A stretch of DNA of 42,000 nt from Burkholderiales bacterium (GTDB lineage: Bacteria; Pseudomonadota; Gammaproteobacteria; Burkholderiales; Burkholderiaceae_C), in NCBI GenBank assembly GCA_026400155.1, contig JAPLPO010000110.1:1-42000 (forward strand). The letters are read 5' to 3'. Below, in pieces: positions 18,160 to 27,263 of this stretch. Made by a program: the position numbers and the translations under genes. The notes under the pieces are model-generated. The model was given only the letters and a program-made list of their open reading frames with translations. It made no database searches and was not told the DNA's origin. Each line of letters begins with the position of its first letter. The first letter of the stretch is position 1.

Positions 18160-19013
18160 AGCAGACGGCTGTCAAAATTGTGCGGGGATTTGTGTCCATT
18201 GACGAAGGCCAGGTGCATTACCGCCAGGCTGGAAAAAGCCAACCAGGCCAAGCACCTTTGGTGATGTTTCATGCTTCACCCGGCTCGGCCAAATCCTTAG
18301 AACCCCTGATTCAGGTGCTGGCTAAAGGTCGCCATGTCATTGCGCTAGACACCTTGGGCAATGGAGATTCTTGCGCCCCCAGCCAAGAAGCTCCTGACCT
18401 GGCGTATTTTGCGCAAGCCCATTTGCGAGCCATCACCGCAATGGGCATTGCCCAATTTGACGCTTGGGGTGCACACACAGGCGCCAACATCGCTTGCGAA
18501 TTGGCCATTGAAAATTCTGATCGTGTTCGAAGTTTGATCATTGATGGCATTGGCTTGTACAGTCCGCAAGAGCAAGCTGAATTGCTACAGCATTATTTGC
18601 CATCTGTTCACATTGATCAGCAAGGCAGCCAGTTTCATTTGCTCTGGAATTTTGTGCGGGATGCTTATTTGTTCTGGCCTTGGTATCAAAAAGACAGCCA
18701 GCACCGCCGCGCCATTGGCTTACCCCATGCCTCCGAATTGCACGACAAAGCTGTGGAGGTATTCAAGGCAGCTCGCACGTTTCATCTGTCTTACAAGGCC
18801 GCTTTGAGCTATCCCAAAGAGCAGAGGTTACCCTTGATCAAAGTACCCACACTGCTCACCTGCTCTCGACATGACATGCTGTATGTGTATTTTGAAAAGG
18901 TATCCGATTTGGTAAAGCCCACCCGTGCACAGAGTACGGCTGGATTAGGTACATCCGAGGCACTCCAAGAGACAGCGGCTTTGTTTGAACGCTTTTTAAA
19001 CGACTTGGCTTGA
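18156..19013 (+). CDS. Alpha/beta hydrolase fold protein
   Basis: MFHASPGSAKSLEPLI, VIALDTLGNGDS, nucleophile-elbow GAHTGAN; TTG start overlaps ACAD stop (TTGA). Confidence 0.85.
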   Translation: MKQTAVKIVRGFVSIDEGQVHYRQAGKSQPGQAPLVMFHASPGSAKSLEPLIQVLAKGRHVIALDTLGNGDSCAPSQEAPDLAYFAQAHLRAITAMGIAQFDAWGAHTGANIACELAIENSDRVRSLIIDGIGLYSPQEQAELLQHYLPSVHIDQQGSQFHLLWNFVRDAYLFWPWYQKDSQHRRAIGLPHASELHDKAVEVFKAARTFHLSYKAALSYPKEQRLPLIKVPTLLTCSRHDMLYVYFEKVSDLVKPTRAQSTAGLGTSEALQETAALFERFLNDLA

Positions 19014-19056
19014 GTCTCAGAAGCGCTTGAATGTTGTGGAATTGCCGTCCACAGTT

Positions 19057-19917
19057 TTAAGCGGGAACTTCTTCAGTAGTTGCTCTACGCAATTCACGCC
19101 GTTCGGCAAAATCAAACCAGCGGCCTCGGTGCACTGTGGCTGTGTTGTCCCACATCACAAGGTCACCCACTTGCCATTGATGCGCATAGACATATTGGCG
19201 CTGGGTTGCATGCTCCATGAGATCTAACAAGAGCATGCGCCCTTCTGCCAAGGTCATGCCCTCAATTTCACAGGCGTGAATGCCCACAAACAAAATTTTG
19301 CGGCCAGTGCGAGGATCGGTTTGAACCAAAGGCCAAGTGGCGGGTGCAATGGTTTGACGTTGTTCTTCGGTGTATTGGGTATCGCCAAGCAAGAAGCGTG
19401 AGTGCAATGCGTAATGCACCGCCTTGAGGCCTTCAACCTGCCGTTTTAGCCATTCAGGCAACCCGTCCCAAGCCATGCGCAAGTCTGCAAACTCCGTATT
19501 GCCACCGAAATTGGGCAGCGTGACCGCAGAGAGCATTGAATACTTGGCGCGAGGATTTTGAAACGAACTGTCGCTGTGCCAAAGTTGGTTGGCAACGTTG
19601 CCAACAATTTTGGCATGCTCGCGATCGGCCACCTCACCATCCACCTTGACGTTGGAAATGTCTGCAAGCTCAGCGTACTCTAAGCGGTGTGGGCCACCTT
19701 TGAGCTTGCGCAGGCCCATGTCTAAAGGCCCCAAAGATTTAGCGAATTCAATTTGCTGGCTTTGTGTCAATGGCTGATTGCGAAAGACCAGAACCGCGTG
19801 CTGGTCCATTGCATCTTCCACCGATTTGATTTGCGCAGGCGTGAGCGGATTGCGCAAGTCAATGCCGGTGGCTTCGGCGGCGAAGGGGTGCAGTGGTTTT
19901 AGCTGAAGTATGCTCAT
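19057..19917 (-). CDS. TauD/TfdA family alpha-ketoglutarate-dependent dioxygenase
   Basis: LWHSDSSFQ (HxD), WDNTATVHRGRWFD (distal His), FRNQPLTQSQQIEFAKSLGPLD. Confidence 0.92.
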   Translation of the reverse strand: MSILQLKPLHPFAAEATGIDLRNPLTPAQIKSVEDAMDQHAVLVFRNQPLTQSQQIEFAKSLGPLDMGLRKLKGGPHRLEYAELADISNVKVDGEVADREHAKIVGNVANQLWHSDSSFQNPRAKYSMLSAVTLPNFGGNTEFADLRMAWDGLPEWLKRQVEGLKAVHYALHSRFLLGDTQYTEEQRQTIAPATWPLVQTDPRTGRKILFVGIHACEIEGMTLAEGRMLLLDLMEHATQRQYVYAHQWQVGDLVMWDNTATVHRGRWFDFAERRELRRATTEEVPA

Positions 19918-19928
19918 TTAAAGTCCTC

Positions 19929-20909
19929 TCACTCTAGCTTGATGCCTGCAGACTTGACAATGGCGGCCCACTTGTCAATATCCTGACGGATCTGAGCCGT
20001 GTACTGTTCGGAGCTTGATCCAACAGGCTCCATGCCCAGCTGCTGCATGCGTGCAACGACCTCTGCACTGCGAACCACTTGGCCAATGTCTGCACTGATT
20101 TTTTGCAACAACGCAGGGGGCATGCCGGCTGGCGCAATGATGCCAATAGCGCTGACTGCGCTGAAACCCGGCACGGTCTCGGCAATCAATGGAATTTCTG
20201 GGCTTGACACTGCGCGTTTGGGGCTAGACAAAGCAATCACTTTCATGCGATTGTCTTTGACAAACGGCATGGAAGAAAACAAAACATCAAACAACAATGG
20301 AACTCGACCACCAATCATGTCCTGTTGCGCTGGCGCACTGCCCTTGTAGGGAATGTGCAAGAGTTTGATGCCAGCCATGCTGGCCAACATTTCTCCTGCC
20401 AAATGAGTACCAGTGCCGGTGCCAGGTGTGGCATAACTCAGTGCGTTTGGATTTTTCTTGGCGTAAGCAATCAGCTCTGGCATCGTGTTGAAAGGTTGGG
20501 AGGGGTGCGCAAAAAGTCCAAAGTGCGCCTGTGCCACTTGTGAGACGCCAACCAAATCTTTTTTGGTGTCATAAGACATATTGGCTTGCAGGCTTGGATT
20601 GATTGTCAGCGCTGTAATGGCCATACCAAGCGTATAACCATCAGCAGGTGACTTGGCCACAAGGCCTGTACCAAGCATGGTTCCTGCTCCAGGTTTGTAG
20701 TCAAGTACCACCGGCTGTTTCCAAATTGTTTGCAGCCCCGACGAGATAATTCGCGCTACGGTGTCGGTGGGCCCACCAGAAGTAAATGGCACGATGAGTT
20801 TGACTGGTTTATCAGGCCAAGCATCAAGCGCTTGTGCTGACACGAATGTGGGTGCAAGTAGCAGCGTTGCTGCTGTCAATATCCATCGGCGATGCAATTT
20901 TTTGAACAT
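19929..20909 (-). CDS. Tripartite tricarboxylate transporter substrate-binding protein (TctC/Bug family)
   Basis: WPDKPVKLIVPFTSGGPTDTVARIISSGL; LLHIPYKGSAPAQQDMIGG; start at MFKKLHRR (20909). Confidence 0.93.
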   Translation of the reverse strand: MFKKLHRRWILTAATLLLAPTFVSAQALDAWPDKPVKLIVPFTSGGPTDTVARIISSGLQTIWKQPVVLDYKPGAGTMLGTGLVAKSPADGYTLGMAITALTINPSLQANMSYDTKKDLVGVSQVAQAHFGLFAHPSQPFNTMPELIAYAKKNPNALSYATPGTGTGTHLAGEMLASMAGIKLLHIPYKGSAPAQQDMIGGRVPLLFDVLFSSMPFVKDNRMKVIALSSPKRAVSSPEIPLIAETVPGFSAVSAIGIIAPAGMPPALLQKISADIGQVVRSAEVVARMQQLGMEPVGSSSEQYTAQIRQDIDKWAAIVKSAGIKLE

Positions 20910-21134
20910 GGAAAAGTCTCCTATGGACGTGTGGTTTTGGACGATCAACATCAATCGTTTTAACCTCGATGCAAATCATATTCACAGAAGGCAATGATGT
21001 CCATTCACCCTGCGAGCGAAAATTTCACGCCGATGAAAAAGAATTGTTTCAAATTCGCAAAAACATGTCACAAGAACCCTCAGACCATGATGGTCAATTC
21101 AAGGGTATTCACTGATTAAGGAATAAAAAATCAA

Positions 21135-21158
21135 CTTTGATGAGAAATGTCATCAAAG
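21135..21158. promoter_or_regulatory. Perfect inverted repeat CTTTGATGA-gaaatg-TCATCAAAG
   Basis: 9-bp arms, 6-nt spacer, 86 nt upstream of the methyltransferase start. Confidence 0.5.
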
Positions 21159-21244
21159 AAAGATTAACCTACTGCTTTTTACAAAGCGCTGTCATTTTCA
21201 GCAGCCTTTAAACCCAAGCTGATAAGTCAAAAAAGGAGTTGATC

Positions 21245-22078
21245 GTGAAGTTATCCCGTATTTTGTTGTCCGCACTGCTGATCAGTGGGATGAATTTTGC
21301 CTACTCAACCACCCCCGCGGCACCTTCCTACACGCCCGTGCAAGGTCAAGCCGGCAAGGATGTGATCTGGATTCCTACCCCAGAGGTATTGATCGACAAA
21401 ATGCTCACAGCGGCCAAGGTGACCGACAAAGACAAACTATTTGATTTAGGCGCAGGTGACGGCATCATCGCCATCACTGCGGCCCGCAAATTTGGCGCGC
21501 AATCGGTGGGCATTGAATTCAACCCCGACATGGCTCAATTTGCCCGCCGCAAAGTGGCAGAAGCTGGCATGAACGACAAAGTGAAGATCATCACGGGCGA
21601 TATCTTTCAAGAAGACTTCAGTTCAGCAACCGTGGTCACCCTCTACCTCATGCCTCACCTCAACATGAAGCTGCGCCCAACCTTGCTCAAAATGAAGCCC
21701 GGCACTCGTGTGGTCTCGCACGCCTTCACCATGGGCGATTGGGAACCCGACGAAACCATGTCTTCCAATTACGCACAAGGATATTTTTGGGTGGTTCCCG
21801 CACAAATTGAGGGATCTTGGGTCATGAATGGCTTAGATGGCGGCCCTATTCGAGTGAACTTGAGTCAATCGTTTCAAAACATTGGCGGCACACTCACCCG
21901 CGGTGGTCAAACATTCGCGATGCTGGGCGCCAAATTGCGTGGCGATGAAGTCAAGTTTCAATTCATCACACCAGACCGCAAAGTACACGCCTTTTCGGGT
22001 CGTGTTGAAGGGGGCCGTTTAACTGGCAAAGTTGTGACAGATTACATGCACACTCCAGTAGAAATTACCCGGCCTTGA
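21245..22078 (+). CDS. SAM-dependent methyltransferase with N-terminal signal peptide
   Basis: GTG start after aaaaggag; signal-like MKLSRILLSALLISGMNFAYS; motif I LFDLGAGDGIIAITAARKFGAQSVGIEFN. Confidence 0.87.
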   Translation: MKLSRILLSALLISGMNFAYSTTPAAPSYTPVQGQAGKDVIWIPTPEVLIDKMLTAAKVTDKDKLFDLGAGDGIIAITAARKFGAQSVGIEFNPDMAQFARRKVAEAGMNDKVKIITGDIFQEDFSSATVVTLYLMPHLNMKLRPTLLKMKPGTRVVSHAFTMGDWEPDETMSSNYAQGYFWVVPAQIEGSWVMNGLDGGPIRVNLSQSFQNIGGTLTRGGQTFAMLGAKLRGDEVKFQFITPDRKVHAFSGRVEGGRLTGKVVTDYMHTPVEITRP

Positions 22079-22116
22079 TACAAATTTGAACCACCCTGCT
22101 TTGTTGGATGATCCAG

Positions 22117-23484
22117 ATGAAACCTGATAGCTCAGCCCCTGCCACAATGCTCCGTCTGTTGCACCCTCTTTCAGCCGTGGCGCTAATTGTGGGCATCGTG
22201 ATTGGCGCCGGCATTTTCAAAACCCCCTCACTGGTTGCCGGTATCAGCGGAGATGCAGGCTGGGCACTGGTTTTGTGGCTCGCAGGCGCCCTGATTTCAA
22301 TCGTGGGTGCGCTGTGTTATGCAGAACTCTGCACCACTTACCCCAATGCTGGGGGTGACTATCATTTCCTGCACAGGGCTTTTGGGCGCAACATTTCATT
22401 CATTTACGGTTGGTCACGGGCCACGATCATCAACACAGGCTCCATTGCTTTGCTGGCCTTTGTTTTTGGCGATTACATGAGCACGTTGCTAAACCTAGGC
22501 GCTTACTCAAGCGCCATCTGGGCACTGCTGATTGTGGTTTTCCTAACAGCGGTCAACCTTGCTGGCATTCACGCCTCTTCGAGAATGCAAACTTGGTTAA
22601 CCGTCACTGAAATTGTAGGTTTGTTGGCCGTGGTCGTTGCAGGATTTTGGGTCGATGCGCCCTCTTCTGGCGCCATTCAATGGTTTGTCCAAGCGCCTGC
22701 GCCTGCGCAGTGGGGCTTGTGCCTGGTTTTCGTTTTGCTAACCTTTGGCGGCTGGAATGAATCTGCTTACATTTCTGCAGAATTAAAGGGCGGTCCCCGC
22801 ACCATGGTCTGGGTTATCTTGGCCAGCATGGTCACTTTGACAGTGATTTATCTGCTGGTCAATACGGCATTGCTGTTGGGCCTTGGGTTGAGTGGCTTAA
22901 GCCAAAGCAAAACCGCTGCAGGCGACTTGCTGGGTATCGCCTTCGGTCCTTGGGCGCAAAAATCTTTGGGCTTGTTCGTGGCCATCGCCGCCCTGACCAG
23001 CATCAACGCCACCATGTTTGTTGGCGCTCGAACCAACTTTGCAGTTGGCAGTGACTGGAAAGCTTTGCGCAAACTAGGACAATGGCAAATGGACATTGGC
23101 AGCCCCAAACCGGCCTTGCTAATGCAAGCCTTCATCAGCATTGGCTTAATTGCTTTGGGCACTCAAGAGGCCGATGGCTTTTCTGCCATGGTTGAATTTA
23201 CCGCGCCTGTTTTCTGGGGCTTCTTGTTCTTGGTTGGGCTGTCCGTGCTTTGGCTGAGGCAAACTGATGCCCAAGCAACACGCCCCTTCAAAGTACCGCT
23301 GTACCCCATACTGCCTTTGATCTTTTGCGCAGTCTGTGCATGGCTCACCTACTCCAGCATCAACTATGCCATCTCGCAAAAAGCCATCCATGTTTCCATG
23401 TGGCTCATTGCCAGTGGCGTTGTGGCATTGCTAATTTTGCGTGTCAGAGAAAAAACTCTGGATCAGGCAGCCAACCAAATTTGA
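22117..23484 (+). CDS. APC family amino acid permease
   Basis: 12-TM-like; VGIVIGAGIFKTPSLVAGISGDAGWALVLWLAGALISIVGALCYAELCTTYPNAGGDY. Confidence 0.93.
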   Translation: MKPDSSAPATMLRLLHPLSAVALIVGIVIGAGIFKTPSLVAGISGDAGWALVLWLAGALISIVGALCYAELCTTYPNAGGDYHFLHRAFGRNISFIYGWSRATIINTGSIALLAFVFGDYMSTLLNLGAYSSAIWALLIVVFLTAVNLAGIHASSRMQTWLTVTEIVGLLAVVVAGFWVDAPSSGAIQWFVQAPAPAQWGLCLVFVLLTFGGWNESAYISAELKGGPRTMVWVILASMVTLTVIYLLVNTALLLGLGLSGLSQSKTAAGDLLGIAFGPWAQKSLGLFVAIAALTSINATMFVGARTNFAVGSDWKALRKLGQWQMDIGSPKPALLMQAFISIGLIALGTQEADGFSAMVEFTAPVFWGFLFLVGLSVLWLRQTDAQATRPFKVPLYPILPLIFCAVCAWLTYSSINYAISQKAIHVSMWLIASGVVALLILRVREKTLDQAANQI

Positions 23485-23488
23485 GCGT

Positions 23489-25117
23489 ATGAAAACTCCG
23501 TTTTCTGATTTTGATTACGAGGCCGCACGAGCCGATTTTTCGTTTTCGGTGCCTGAGTTTTTCAATTTCGGTTTTGACGTGGTAGACCGAAGGGCACAGG
23601 AAAAAGACAAACTGGCTTTGATTGCAATTGACCGCAGTGGCGAACACATCAGGCACTACAACTACAGTGATTTAGAACGCGAATCCAATCGTTTTGCCAA
23701 TGCCTTGCTCAACTTGGGCGTGCGCAAAGGCGACTCGGTCTTGGTGGTGCTGCCGCGAATACCAGAATGGTATTTTGTGCTTTTGGCGTGTACCAAAATA
23801 GGCGCCATTGCCATGCCAGGCACCAACCAGCTCAAGGCCAAGGATTTGGAATACAGAATCAACCGGTCCAAAGCGTCGGTGGTTGTGGTTGGCCCTTCGC
23901 ACACTCAGGCAATTGAATCCATCGAATCGAATTGCAGTTCACTAGCGCACAAAATTTTGGTCGGTGAAAACTGCAGCGGATGGCTGCACTTTGAAAGCAT
24001 GTGCACTTCGCAAGCACCCCACATCGAGCGACAGAATCTGACTCCTACGCGCTCTGATGAAACCATGTTGATCTACTTCACATCGGGTACCACCTCACTG
24101 CCCAAAATGGTTGAAAGAGATCACGCCTACGCACTGGCTCATTCGATCACAGGACGTTACTGGCAAGACCTGCGAGAAAGCGATGTGCACTGGACACTGA
24201 CCGATACTGGTTGGGCCAAAGCCGCTTGGGGACTCCTTTATCCCCCATTGATGGCTGGCTCTACCATCGTTTTGTACGACGGCGAAGGATTCGATCTGGC
24301 CATTCACCTCGACATCATTCGAAAACACGAAGTGACCACATTTTGTGCCCCTCCCACAATCTACCGTGTGATGGCCAAAGCAGACTTGTCTGAAGCTGAT
24401 TTCAGCTCGCTTCGCCACTGTTTTGGTGCAGGTGAACCGCTCAACCCTGAGGCCATGCGGGCATGGAAAATAGCCACAGGTTGCGACATCTATGACGGCT
24501 ACGGCCAAACAGAAACCATCAACATCGTCGCCAATTTCCCGGGTATGCCTATTCGTCCCGGCTCCATGGGAAAACCATGTCCTGGGCTGCATGTCGATGT
24601 GATTGACGATGAGGGCCGGGTCATGCCTCCCCATGAAGTGGGCCACATTGCCGTCAAGATCACAGACCCCTACCCGCCAGGTCTTTTTCGGGGCTATTAT
24701 GGCGACCCTCAAACCACAGCCCAATCATTTCGTCACGGCTGGTATTACACAGGTGACACCGCCAAACGAGACGAAGATGGCTACATCTGGTTTGTGGGAA
24801 GGTCAGATGACATCATTTCCTCATCGAGTTATCGCATCAGCCCCTTCGAAGTTGAGTCGACACTTATCGAGCATCCTGCCGTAGCCGAAGCTGCGGTGGT
24901 TGGCAAACCCGACGAACTGCGGGGTCAAATCGTGAAGGCCTTTGTCATCTTAGCCAAAGGCTATACCCCCTCGGAAGCATTGGCAATCGAACTGCAAAAC
25001 TTTGTCAAAGAGCAAACTGCGCCCTACAAATACCCTCGTGAGATCGAATTCAGAGACTCATTGCCTAAAACCATTTCTGGAAAAATTCGCCGAGTGGAAT
25101 TGCGCGCTGAAGGCTAA
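23489..25117 (+). CDS. AMP-binding acyl-CoA synthetase (medium-chain/benzoate-CoA ligase-like)
   Basis: MLIYFTSGTTSLPKMVERDH; YDGYGQTETI; WYYTGDTAKRDEDGYIWFVGRSDDIISSSSYRISPFEVE; PKTISGKIRR; start 23489 chosen. Confidence 0.94.
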   Translation: MKTPFSDFDYEAARADFSFSVPEFFNFGFDVVDRRAQEKDKLALIAIDRSGEHIRHYNYSDLERESNRFANALLNLGVRKGDSVLVVLPRIPEWYFVLLACTKIGAIAMPGTNQLKAKDLEYRINRSKASVVVVGPSHTQAIESIESNCSSLAHKILVGENCSGWLHFESMCTSQAPHIERQNLTPTRSDETMLIYFTSGTTSLPKMVERDHAYALAHSITGRYWQDLRESDVHWTLTDTGWAKAAWGLLYPPLMAGSTIVLYDGEGFDLAIHLDIIRKHEVTTFCAPPTIYRVMAKADLSEADFSSLRHCFGAGEPLNPEAMRAWKIATGCDIYDGYGQTETINIVANFPGMPIRPGSMGKPCPGLHVDVIDDEGRVMPPHEVGHIAVKITDPYPPGLFRGYYGDPQTTAQSFRHGWYYTGDTAKRDEDGYIWFVGRSDDIISSSSYRISPFEVESTLIEHPAVAEAAVVGKPDELRGQIVKAFVILAKGYTPSEALAIELQNFVKEQTAPYKYPREIEFRDSLPKTISGKIRRVELRAEG

Positions 25118-25203
25118 TGCCAATCACTTCGGCCTTAAGCACAGATAGATATCAAAGATCGTCCGCATGACGATAATTTCTGTGGGTGCTTTTTCTAAAT
25201 GAT

Positions 25204-25863
25204 CTAGTGACCGCGATGTTGGTCCGACTTCAATAACGAATGAAGAATCAACCCAAGAAATCCACCCACCATTTGAGCCAAGACAAATGCAGGAACATCT
25301 GAGGGTGAAATACCCGCAAATGTATCGGTGAACATTCGACCAAAGGCCGCTGCAGGATTGGCAAAAGACGTACTGGCCGTGAACCAGTAGGCAGCGCCAA
25401 TATAGCAAGCCACCAAAGAAGAAGCCTTGCCTTCAGGGGAACGCAAGATCACAAACAACAAACCTGCAGTTGCAACTGCTTCAGCAAGCCACTGCGCAGG
25501 GCCAGTTCTAACTTTGGAAGACCACTGCAGTATTTCAAGGCCAAACATGGCATGAGCAACCCAAGCACCTACAGCAGCGCCGGCAAGTTGGGCTAGCACA
25601 TAGCCCATTAAGTGATGCCGCGCTAAGTCTTTGCGATAGGCCATCACCATCGACACCACTGGATTGAAATGCGCACCACTGATGGGGCCAAGCGTTTCAA
25701 TCAAGACATACAGGGCAAAAACTGTGGCGAGTGTGTTGGCCAAAAGAGCCACCGCCACGTTGCCATCGGCCAATTGCTCGGCCATGATGCCCGAGCCAAT
25801 CACGGCGCAAAACAGCGCCGCTGTGCCCACCAGCTCTGACAAATATCTTTTCCAATGAATCAT
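25204..25863 (-). CDS. MIP/aquaporin family channel in ars operon (AqpS-like)
   Basis: Six-TM; AHFNPVVSMVMA and FANPAAAFGRMFTDTF (NPV/NPA boxes); ATGA overlap with arsC. Confidence 0.9.
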   Translation of the reverse strand: MIHWKRYLSELVGTAALFCAVIGSGIMAEQLADGNVAVALLANTLATVFALYVLIETLGPISGAHFNPVVSMVMAYRKDLARHHLMGYVLAQLAGAAVGAWVAHAMFGLEILQWSSKVRTGPAQWLAEAVATAGLLFVILRSPEGKASSLVACYIGAAYWFTASTSFANPAAAFGRMFTDTFAGISPSDVPAFVLAQMVGGFLGLILHSLLKSDQHRGH

Positions 25864-26363
25864 GTTTTAGCCAGGTCTCGCGCCGTATTTTCTATAGACA
25901 ATTTATTCAAACTGGTCAAAGGCAGGCTGGTAAAAATTTCAAGACGTCTTTTAATTTGATAAAGAGTTTGCGTGAAAGCTTCCAATTTTTCTGCATCAGT
26001 GCCATCACCTGCAGAGGGATCGGCATACCCCCAGTGCGCCGTTGCAGGCTGACCAGGCCAATAGGGGCAAACTTCGCCGGCTGCGTTGTCGCACACCGTG
26101 ATGACCAAATCCATATGGGGTGCGTTGGGTTCTGCAAAAACGTCCCAGCTTTTGCTGCTCAAGCCTTCCGTTGAAATGCCCGCCTTTTCCAAAGTCACAA
26201 TGGCCATGGGGTTGGGTGTTTGATTTTCTCTGGGACTGCTGCCAGCAGAGAAGGCTTTGAATTTGCCTTTGCCCAAATGATTGAGCAATGCCTCCGCCAA
26301 AATGCTGCGAGCCGAGTTGTGGGTGCACAGAAAAAGGACATTCAATGGTTTTACGTCAGACAC
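25860..26363 (-). CDS. arsC: Arsenate reductase, low-MW phosphatase type
   Basis: VLFLCTHNSARSILAEALLNHLG P-loop; adjacent to arsR. Confidence 0.9.
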   Translation of the reverse strand: MSDVKPLNVLFLCTHNSARSILAEALLNHLGKGKFKAFSAGSSPRENQTPNPMAIVTLEKAGISTEGLSSKSWDVFAEPNAPHMDLVITVCDNAAGEVCPYWPGQPATAHWGYADPSAGDGTDAEKLEAFTQTLYQIKRRLEIFTSLPLTSLNKLSIENTARDLAKT

Positions 26364-26379
26364 TAGGACCTCCTTGGCT

Positions 26380-26706
26380 TTAACAGGTTTGACAGATGGC
26401 TGGGGAGCTGACTTCGCAGGCCTCCCCTTGGCAACAGTTTTGAGACAGATAGGTCAGCACTGCGTTCATGCGGTCAAACTGCGCCCGATAGATCAGATTG
26501 CGGCCACTGCGCTCCTGAGATATCAAATCTGCATTCATCAACTCTTTCAAATGGAATGAAAGTGTGTTTGAGGGGATACCCAATTCCTCGGCGAGGAGCG
26601 CAGGGGTAAGGCCATCGCTTCCCTTCACGACCAGCATGCGAAAAACTTGGAGACGATTGGGTTGAGCCAAGGCTGCCAATGCTTTGATAACGATTTTTTC
26701 TTCCAT
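26380..26706 (-). CDS. arsR: ArsR family metalloregulator
   Basis: wHTH FRMLVVKGSDGLTPALLAEELGIPSNTLSFHLKELMNADLI; C-terminal Cys-rich tail CCQGEACEVSSPAICQTC. Confidence 0.9.
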   Translation of the reverse strand: MEEKIVIKALAALAQPNRLQVFRMLVVKGSDGLTPALLAEELGIPSNTLSFHLKELMNADLISQERSGRNLIYRAQFDRMNAVLTYLSQNCCQGEACEVSSPAICQTC

Positions 26707-26728
26707 ATTTCTACTTTAATGGAAATAT
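26705..26728. promoter_or_regulatory. Candidate ArsR operator ATATTTC-tactttaatg-GAAATAT
   Basis: 7-bp perfect arms overlapping the arsR start; nested TTCCAT...ATGGAA alternative (26701-26724). Confidence 0.45.
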
Positions 26729-26773
26729 ATGACATTTTTATGGGAAAAATACATGCCATTGCTCAACTGAAGC

Positions 26774-27253
26774 TCAGCCTGGCCAGACTTCAACCTCTCC
26801 ATTGATTTCAACGGCAATGCCGCGAGGCAGTGTCGACATTCCAACGGCAGAACGTGCGTGACAACCAGCATCAGGGCCAAAAAGCTCAAAGAGCAGGTCG
26901 GAGGCGCCATCAATCACTTGCGGCATTGTCGTGAAATGTGGACTTGCGTTGCACATGCCAAATATACGTACGATCTGTTTCACTCGGTCTAGCGAACCGA
27001 CTTCTGCCTTCACAGTGGCCAGCATGGTTAGCATCACGGCGCGTGCTGTTGCATAGCCTTCGGCTTCAGTGATGTTTTCACCAAAGCGTCCAGTTTGCCT
27101 CACGCCTTCAAGCAAGGGCAAATCTAAACCGTGTCCTGACAGATACAACATGTTGTCGACTCGAACACAGCCACGGCGATTCTTTTTGGGAAAAACAAAT
27201 GCTGGGGGCAACGAATAGCCCATTGCCTTGAGCCGATCTTCTATGGAACTCAT
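26774..27253 (-). CDS. RidA/YjgF family protein
   Basis: VDNMLYLSGHGLDLPLLEGVRQTGRFGENITEAEGYATARAVMLTMLATVKAEVGSLDRVKQIVRIFGMCNAS; start MSSIEDRL at 27253. Confidence 0.87.
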   Translation of the reverse strand: MSSIEDRLKAMGYSLPPAFVFPKKNRRGCVRVDNMLYLSGHGLDLPLLEGVRQTGRFGENITEAEGYATARAVMLTMLATVKAEVGSLDRVKQIVRIFGMCNASPHFTTMPQVIDGASDLLFELFGPDAGCHARSAVGMSTLPRGIAVEINGEVEVWPG

Positions 27254-27263
27254 AGTTTCTCCA

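Noticed and set aside
24095-24724. 209-aa antisense ORF inside acyl-CoA synthetase
   Set aside because: Shadow ORF of a conserved AMP-binding gene; His/Cys-rich low-likelihood translation.
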